64,000 nucleotides of DNA, from NCBI GenBank assembly GCA_023101885.1, contig JALPQD010000415.1, forward strand, positions 1,238,520 through 1,302,519. Reading direction: 5' to 3'. The translations under genes and the position numbers were made by a program. This stretch comes from Typhlomys cinereus (Eukaryota > Chordata > Mammalia > Rodentia > Platacanthomyidae). Positions 58,086 through 64,000 of the stretch are shown one piece after another. The stretch's first letter is position 1. Each line of letters begins with the position of its first letter. The notes below the pieces were generated by a model. The model searched no databases. It had not been told where the DNA came from and worked only from the letters and a program-made list of their open reading frames with translations.

Positions 58086-58543
58086 GAAGATTAAGCCCGG
58101 GTCAAGGAATTCTACTTTTACAACTTCGAGTGTTGCCATATCCCCCCGCTGGGGCTCAGGTGAGAAGCCAGCAGACATGAGCTGCAGCAGACTCAGACTC
58201 ATTAAGGGCATTTGGGCTTATATAGGGTCAGGGTCCAATCAGATGTTGCCATCCCTCCTGGGGGGGGGCACACAGCCATCAGTCATTTAACTGTTTACTA
58301 GGTGTCCATTGCAGGTGCAAGTTACACAGCCGCTTCCCATTGGTTGTTCATCCCTCTGCCTGCAGGGTCCTCTGTTGGGACATGTCTGGGGCATATCTGT
58401 ATGTGTCCAGTCTTGTCCCTTGCTGGGAGCCGGGCTAGGGGCCTCCCTGAATCGGTAGTGCCACATTTGAAGTAGTGCAAACAGGGACTGGGAATGCCTA
58501 GAATCTTTGCGCCACCTTGACTACGTGATGAACAACAGAAGAT
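58086..58543 (-). mobile_element. Solo ERV LTR (class II-like) nested in the MaLR internal region
   Basis: 446 bp (58092-58537) bounded by a perfect 6-bp duplication GAAGAT (58086-58091 and 58538-58543). When it is removed, the host sequence joins smoothly as GGTGAAGATGGACATTGAAG. On minus it starts TGTTGTTCATCACGTAGTCA. It carries CCAAT motifs (CCAATGGGAAGCGG near 58333, ATTGGACCCTGACCCTATAT near 58226), a TATA box (TATATAAG, 58217-58224) and initiator-like sequence. A 6-bp duplication is usual for ERVK-like (class II) integration, but the minus 3' end reads GGGCTTA rather than the usual CA. Composition is much richer in GC than its host. Confidence 0.82.
58217..58224 (-). promoter_or_regulatory. 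TATA box of the nested LTR
   Basis: TATATAAG on minus, ~15 bases downstream of an inverted CCAAT (ATTGG). Inactive or active state cannot be judged. Confidence 0.55.
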
Positions 58544-58855
58544 GGACATTGAAGTGAAAGATGTGGCATCTGACTCTGGACTTTGATCTTTTTAATGTTT
58601 TCTTATTGTTCAAGATCCTGCTGTTTTAACATTTTATCTGTTTTAAAGTATTTAACTTATTCTGACAATATACTCTTAAGGTTAAAAACTTTGAAATTTT
58701 AAAATGTCAGAACTGAAGTGTTGATGAGAAAACATTTTAAATTTGTTTATGAAATGTACTTACATTTTTAAGATAACTTTTAACATCTGTGGGGAAAAGG
58801 AAAGGTTACAGTTTAAAAATGCTATTATTTTGTGTCAAGTTGACAAGGGGTAGAG

Positions 58856-58970
58856 TGTCATAGTTAAGCACAGGTGTCAACTTGACTGTTGAGGGTTTGA
58901 GCCCTGGGCACATTTGTAGAGAATTAGTGGTTGAGTTAGGCCCAGAGCAGACCTGCAGGATATTGTCTAG
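58856..58970 (+). repeat. Truncated 3' LTR of the MaLR element
   Basis: Matches 57260-57374 closely, then similarity stops at GTCTAG. Confidence 0.83.
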
Positions 58971-59946
58971 TTGACCTGGAGGTGAACTCTGCTCTTTCTA
59001 ATCATCAGTGATCACTTGGCTTCTCAGGGCACAGTGACTTAGGTAAGGTATGGAAGATGACACAAACAGAACCAAAGTTTGGTTAGTTTTCAGCAAAGGT
59101 ACTGTTAGAAAAGAAATTATCCCAATAATTTTGAACCTGAAAGCTTTTTGGGGGGGTGGGAAAGATTATCTTACATGATCTGACAGATGGTAGTGGACAA
59201 ACAGGCCAATAACCTCTCCAAATGATATCCAGGATGCCCTGTTAGAAAGTATCCCTACATCAATCTGTTTGGAGACTAATGTTACATTTATAAAATATGC
59301 ATTTTGTTAAAAATGATTTTTGCGATTCTAGTTGTAGCCAACCCCCAGCTTCTACATTTTCTTTATTATAGCTTTATTTTGCAATGTATTCTTTCCCCTA
59401 AATGACTTAGGCAATTTGATATAATGAGTGAAACAAACTATTTGACTTAAGGTCTATATCCCTTATGATATTGATTGCCCTTAATTAATTTGCTGATTAA
59501 TAATTTCTTTTCAGTGTAGGTATCTCTGGATCATTTTATGTGATTTGCAGCTCTTAATTCTCTTCAGAAGTGGAATTTTGTGATGAAATGTTTTCCTTAC
59601 TTTTTTGCATAGTAAAGCCAAAATTCAACCATATTGTGTGCCTTCGACTCTGAACAGATATACCTATTAGTTTTCTGTTTGGGGAAATTAACATCCTAAG
59701 ATTCATTTTTATTTAATCAGCATTCAATGCTAAAATTTTAGAAAGAAATTGTGATGTCTTTGCAGGTCTACATCTAAATGCTTTTATTCCATTTAACAGT
59801 TCAAAATAGAGGTAATCAAAAATCCTCATTTAAAAAGAAGAAAACAAAATAAACATGCATTAGCAAGCTTTTCTCTTGCATTTGATTAATAGTACATCAT
59901 GAATTCAGTCAGGAGAGAAATTTCTACTAAAAGTTTAAAGAAATGC
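58971..59946. other. Noncoding, nothing recognised
   Basis: No supported feature. Confidence 0.5.
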
Positions 59947-60350
59947 TTTATTGACTGGAATTTCTTTAATTACAAAGGGCAATTTTGTGTCGTTCCAATG
60001 ATTTCTTCTTTCAGTTCTGCTACTCTTTCCCTTGGCTTCTGTATGCTGGCATCTACCTTCTTAAATACACCACACAAATTTATGAATATGTCAACGATAG
60101 CACCATTTGAAAAATCATTTAATCCAAGATATGATACAGCCTTGTAGCTTTTCTGTACACATCTCTCCCAAAATAAAAAATTATTATAAGCAACCAGCAT
60201 TTCTTCCAAAAGATGAGATTACTTGGCAGTGTCTGAATGAAACATTTCATATAACGTGACTGATTTGTGATTTCCTTCTTCTTGAATTTCCCCCCATAAC
60301 TTATCGAAAACTTACAGTATTTCTTGAATAAAAACCAAAAGCAATCATAA
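59946..60350 (-). pseudogene. Decayed processed pseudogene of an unidentified protein
   Basis: On minus one frame reads KLWGEIQEEGNHKSVTLYEM..., passes an in-frame TAA, then LLEEMLVAYNNFLFWERCV to RERVAELKEEIIGTTQNCPL and a stop at 59970. It is followed within ~20 bases by AATAAA (59947-59952, minus), a real-looking end of an mRNA. Codon-like order, helical and charged residues and a polyadenylation signal together support a former coding region. The start side is lost in frameshifts. No intron, no clear poly(A) tail and no duplication were found. I do not recognise the parent gene. Confidence 0.5.
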
Positions 60351-61139
60351 CTCTGTAGGGGTTTCAACTATTGAAGTGCATAATGCATATTACTTCTATC
60401 TTCTTCTAAATAAATTTATATGCTCCAGAACTGAAGTAAGCTGATAATGATAGTAACAATAAAGTCAGCATATGCCTGACTCTTCTACATGAACCACATC
60501 AGCATGACTCTTGAGTCCTTGTGCTTGTGATAACCTGAATACATTCCAGTTACGGTAAAGTCATTTTTATTCTAATATACACTAATATATACATTATCCT
60601 TCTAACCTAAATTTCAGGGATGGAAGTGGGTAATGCTTCTCTCAGCAAGAACTATTCAGTAACATGTGCTTGTGTACAATCCTAAATCTGTCTGCCTGTC
60701 TTCCTTCAGTCTCTTGACACTCAGGGCCAAAATTCACTAGACTCTGTTGTACTAGAGGCCATACACCAATTAGTTTCTTCAATATAGAAAAAATTGATAT
60801 TGACATGCATAAGATTCTCTCTTATTAAGAAAATACGCAGTTCTTGGAAAACATATATGGAAGATAATTTATGTGTTACTATTAACTAAAAATGAATCAA
60901 TGTTATACTCAATGCATTTTTTGTCAACCAAAATATCTTCATAATATGCAGGCATTATCAAATCTCATAGCCCAATTTTTTTTTGTCTCTAGACTTGAAA
61001 TATTTCCCATCCCTAAGTCTAACTCTCTGACCCTTGGTGACAAAGCTTGAAAAAAAAATCTCACTGTGCCCTTTCAGAATGATGAAAAGCTTGCAAGCAT
61101 GTAAACATTTGCTTTTAAAAATTTCTAAAGAAATTCAGT
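60351..61139. other. Noncoding, nothing recognised
   Basis: Part of this may be the eroded 5' portion of the pseudogene, but no frame is visible. Confidence 0.45.
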
Positions 61140-61560
61140 TGTGGCCCAAAGTAAAGCATTTGTATTCAGAAGTTCGTCATCTGCCCAAATGAAAACATGA
61201 GCTGTATTTTTCTGAAGCAGTCACAGGAGCTGCAGTTAGTCTCCCTCAGTATGGCATCACATGGTCATGCACTAAACTTTGTGCACAGTGAATGAGGCTT
61301 CACTGCAATTCATAGGCATATGCATTACAGCAGATTTCAAGTAAATTATGAACTCTGTGTGTTACCAAGGCACTGTCAAACTCTGATTGATTTCGACAGT
61401 TTGTAGTTAATTAAGTTCATTTCCAATTCTGTCTCTTCATCCAATTTCAAAGCCTTCTATATTGAAAGCCTATTTTCAATTAGTGAGAAGGATGAAACAA
61501 AAAGAATTAATTACAAAAGTGACAATCCCCATTTAAGTCTTCATAGCGGAACAATTATGT
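61140..61560. promoter_or_regulatory. Candidate conserved noncoding block
   Basis: Repeat-free with TAATTAA cores (61407, 61507), TGATTGATTTCGACAGTTTG, an ATGCATTACAG and a GTCATGCACTAAAC stretch. Enhancer-like texture; no alignment available. Confidence 0.25.
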
Positions 61561-62227
61561 ATCTTAAAAGTTAAGAAATTGAAGTTTGTACTTGTCTAAC
61601 ATATTATGTTCCTGATACATATCTTATATATTAAAAACTTAAAGCAGGCATTGCAAGTATACTGAAGAGTGCAATAACCAAAGATATCTCCATATTGAAT
61701 ATGATAAAACAATTTCATTTATGCATTCCACTTAGTATTTATTAGGGATAGCATTTAATATTTTATAATGGGTGTTAATATAGGAAGCATTTTGGAAAAT
61801 ATTGTGATATTTATTTAGTGAATCATAAAAAACTTAGGCACATGAATGATTAATTATTTAGCTCAGTAGATGAGATTGCTAATAAACCACTTCCCTCCAA
61901 AATGACCAATACCATCATAATCTAAGGTCCTGTAAGCTCATTCAACACAATCAAATGAGGCTATGTTGTCCTGGAATATGCATATCAATCAATCTCCTCA
62001 AAGATAACTATTGGAGAAGTATAGAAATCTACCAGAAAAGTCTACCTTTTCCAATTACCACCTATGATTTTGGCAGGAATTTTGTGAACTGTCTATATTC
62101 GGTTGTTTATAAAATGCGGATGATATCACACATACAGGTAAAAACCAAGAATTAAAATATACTGTATAAGTATCTTTGATTGAGTATCTAAAATAATGTA
62201 TGGCTGTTATTATCATGAAAATTACCA
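61561..62227. other. Noncoding, nothing recognised
   Basis: No supported feature. Confidence 0.5.
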
Positions 62228-62405
62228 TTGTGTAAGGTGGATGCTCATCAGGTAAAAGTTTCTGCTGACAACCCAAGTTAGATCTCTGGACCCCACTTAT
62301 AAAAGGAAAGAATTGACTCCCATAAATTGTACTCTGATCTTCACCCACCTGCTCTACCTGCTCTTCCCCCCAACACACACTTCCATACATTCAGACACAG
62401 AGATG
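62228..62405 (+). repeat. B2/B3-like SINE
   Basis: AAGGTGGATGCTCATCAGGT, AAAAGTTTCTGCTGACAACC, CAAGTTAGATCTCTGGACCC (B-box region), GGAAAGAATTGACTCCCATA, AATTGTACTCTGATCTTCAC, ACACACACTTCCATACATTC. A diverged full-length copy. Confidence 0.72.
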
Positions 62406-62934
62406 TTTTTTAAAAAAAACAATCGCTATACTTGCCAAAAGAGAATCACTATCTCAGGTCTTACTTCTATATTACTGCAATGCAATATTATTGTGCATAA
62501 ATTCCTAGAAGTGAGAAGACCTGATGATGCTGACCTTGGCTTTACACACACTGCACTGGGCATGTCAATGGGTGCTTTGAGTTGGAGCTATCAAAAAGAC
62601 AAGGTGAGATGTGTTCAGAAGGTGCTTAGTGGATTTCCTGTCTAAATTCAGAAGCTGAAATTGATAAAGTAGAAACAGAGTAAGAAAATAGATAAAATAG
62701 AAACAGAGTAAGAATCTCAGGAGAAAACCCGAAGAAGTAGTAGTCAGTTGAAAGGAATTCAAAGAGAAGGCAGAGGAAAACTTTAAGATGAATCAAGAAT
62801 TTAACAGACATTAAAGCGCTTTAAAAAGATAGTATGTTAAATTAATTATTGAAAATCTGGTTATGTCATAGGAACTGTGGATAAATGTCAGGCATCACAA
62901 AAGTCACACACTTGGGATTTATATTACTTAACCT
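62406..62934. other. Noncoding; contains a 28-bp tandem duplication
   Basis: No gene recognised. See 62661-62716. Confidence 0.5.
62661..62716. repeat. 28-bp imperfect tandem duplication
   Basis: TTGATAAAGTAGAAACAGAG+TAAGAAAA and TAGATAAAATAGAAACAGAG+TAAGAATC, four differences in 28. Confidence 0.93.
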
Positions 62935-63278
62935 TTCTTATTGCAGTCACAAAATACCTTACAAAACTTAAAGAAGAAGAGTCTAGCAGAGCTGACAGTT
63001 TGACAGCAAAGTCCATTATGAAGGAGATAGCATGACAGCAGGAGTGGGCAGCCGCTGGTCAATTGCAATCATAGCAAGCAGAGAGAGATGAATGCTGGTG
63101 CCCAGCATGCCTTCTTCTCTCTCCATTTGAGTTAGACCAGGAACTCAAACATTGGGCCAGTGCCTCCACAGTCAGGGTAGTCTTCCCTCTGTATTAAAAT
63201 CTCTCTAGGGATAAGTCACGAGGCTATGTCCAGGTGCTTGTCTCCAAGGTGATTCTGAACACTGTCAACATTTCCAAT
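62935..63278 (-). mobile_element. MaLR LTR, reverse orientation
   Basis: On plus: TATTGCAGTCACAAAATACC, AAAGTCCATTATGAAGGAGA, TAGCATGACAGCAGGAGTGG, CAGCCGCTGGTCAATTGCAA, GCAAGCAGAGAGAGATGAAT, GCTGGTGCCCAGCATGCC, GGGTAGTCTTCCCTCTGTAT, GTCTCCAAGGTGATTCTGAA and CACTGTCAAC. This is the reversed order of a common rodent MaLR-type LTR. Complete or nearly so; no partner LTR. Confidence 0.72.
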
Positions 63279-64000
63279 TAGTGGGAAAATGGCACACTTT
63301 GTTCCTCAAAGCTCATACAAGAGGATCAGATTTTAATCTTACATCACACATATCCAAACATCTATTAGTGGGTCAGATATCTAAATTTTTAAAGTGCATT
63401 AACTGAACAATCAATGGTTTAGTTAACTCTCTACTTAGCACTAAGTAGAGAAAAAAGGTAGATATAACAAAGAACTAACTTCTGTTTGAAATTACTATGA
63501 AAAATTAAAAATAGCCAGTGAGAAGTATTTCTGGAATATGGAAATGCAAAGATTAATATTTATAAAATACAGAGAGTAAATGAAAATCATCTACTGAAAA
63601 GATTAATAATCCCCTTAGGATAGACAAATTATATGAATAATTAATTCATAATTAAATATTACAAATAAATTATGGGCACATAAAAATATCAACCTCTCAC
63701 AAGAAAAACACAACTTTTCTTCCTATCACATAATTTTAAAACACAAAAAAGACTGAAATATTCATGGTGGGTTGTAGAAACATAAAAATGTGTACTCATG
63801 CTTTTAGTTGCTGGCCAAAAATTTAGGGTAATTATTCTGGAATCTAGTATGGCAACTCTGCCAGCATTATAAAATGTGTACAGTGTGCAGCTTTTAGACA
63901 CAGAGATACTAAAAGAAATCACTGATTGTCATGTGGAATCATAAATATAGAAGATTAGATGTAGATAATGTAGATTATATTTAGAAATGCTCTTAAGATT
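63279..64000. other. Noncoding right edge
   Basis: AT-rich; contains a short perfect hairpin at 63428-63451. No gene recognised. Confidence 0.5.
63428..63451. repeat. Short inverted repeat (11-bp arms, 2-nt loop)
   Basis: TCTCTACTTAG, CA, CTAAGTAGAGA. Arms pair without mismatch. Confidence 0.95.

Larger units (their letters stand above)
57260..58970 (+). mobile_element. ERVL-MaLR element with truncated 3' LTR and nested solo LTR
   Basis: 5' LTR 57260-57684 (TGTCATAG...GCAACA), then an internal start with GAATTTGGTACCTGGGAAGT as a primer-binding-like region, internal sequence, and CTATTATTTTGTGTCAAGTTG with the purine tract GACAAGGGGTAGAG directly before a second LTR at 58856. The 3' LTR breaks off at about 58970. 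The two LTR starts differ at about nine of the first 115 positions. A 446-bp foreign LTR interrupts the internal region at 58092-58537. MaLR internals do not normally encode proteins, and the 119-residue frame at 57666-58025 is not supported. Confidence 0.85.

Noticed and set aside
1..64000. CRISPR array, tRNA/rRNA gene, bacterial operon or novel defence system
   Set aside because: Tandem repeats present are microsatellites or short duplications without spacers; tRNA-like sequences are SINE heads; the repeat content is mammalian.

Overview
The window looks like intergenic or intronic DNA from a placental mammal, most probably a rodent. The case for a rodent rests on LINE-1, 7SL-derived B1 SINEs, a B3-type SINE, many tRNA-derived B2-like SINEs and ERVL-MaLR LTRs, over a background of older MIR, L2 and ancient L1 relics. 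The youngest SINE (copies at 11177, 24652 and 42577) has a Pol III head, its own body, a CA-rich tract and an AATAAA tail. That is the layout of the B2/Dip (T+) superfamily and makes a dipodoid rodent (jerboa or jumping mouse) a reasonable but unproven guess. No host protein-coding exon, tRNA, rRNA or CRISPR array could be supported. All of the longest open frames are L1 fragments, antisense shadows of L1, or frames crossing SINEs, LTRs and microsatellites.

Layout. 255-3902 holds a 5'-truncated, mutated L1 with a dead ORF2 (FADD changed to FADE) and a complete G-rich 3' UTR. 5392-10965 is a cluster of MaLR LTRs, including one LTR-internal-LTR provirus with a rearranged third piece. 11177-13315 carries SINEs, a MIR and a B1. 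14798-17460 holds a second young truncated L1, a B2/B3-like SINE and an old L1 piece. 17461-28976 is mostly unique AT-rich DNA with scattered SINEs, a MaLR LTR and candidate conserved blocks. 28990-29958 is a complete retroposed cDNA unit, with target-site duplication, AATAAA and poly(A), containing antisense B1 sequence and no recognisable coding frame. 32090-42875 holds an ancient L1, a probable ERV LTR, several very short L1 insertions with clear target-site duplications, a strong candidate conserved noncoding block (40440-40800), MIR and SINE copies. 43440-57259 is largely unique DNA with a B3 SINE and a 47-bp L1 micro-insertion. 57260-58970 is a MaLR element carrying a nested solo LTR with a 6-bp target-site duplication. 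59946-60350 is a decayed processed pseudogene on the minus strand, followed by unique DNA and a reverse MaLR LTR.

There is no operon or pathway here. What can be read is insertion history: MIR and L2 first, then old L1 and MaLR, then B1/B3/B2-like SINEs, then the young L1 3' ends and the lineage-specific SINE. I found no previously undescribed biological system. The items most worth a second look are the retroposed noncoding transcript, the nested LTR, the L1 micro-insertion, the SINE family and the candidate conserved noncoding blocks. All repeat names are from pattern recognition without a database search.
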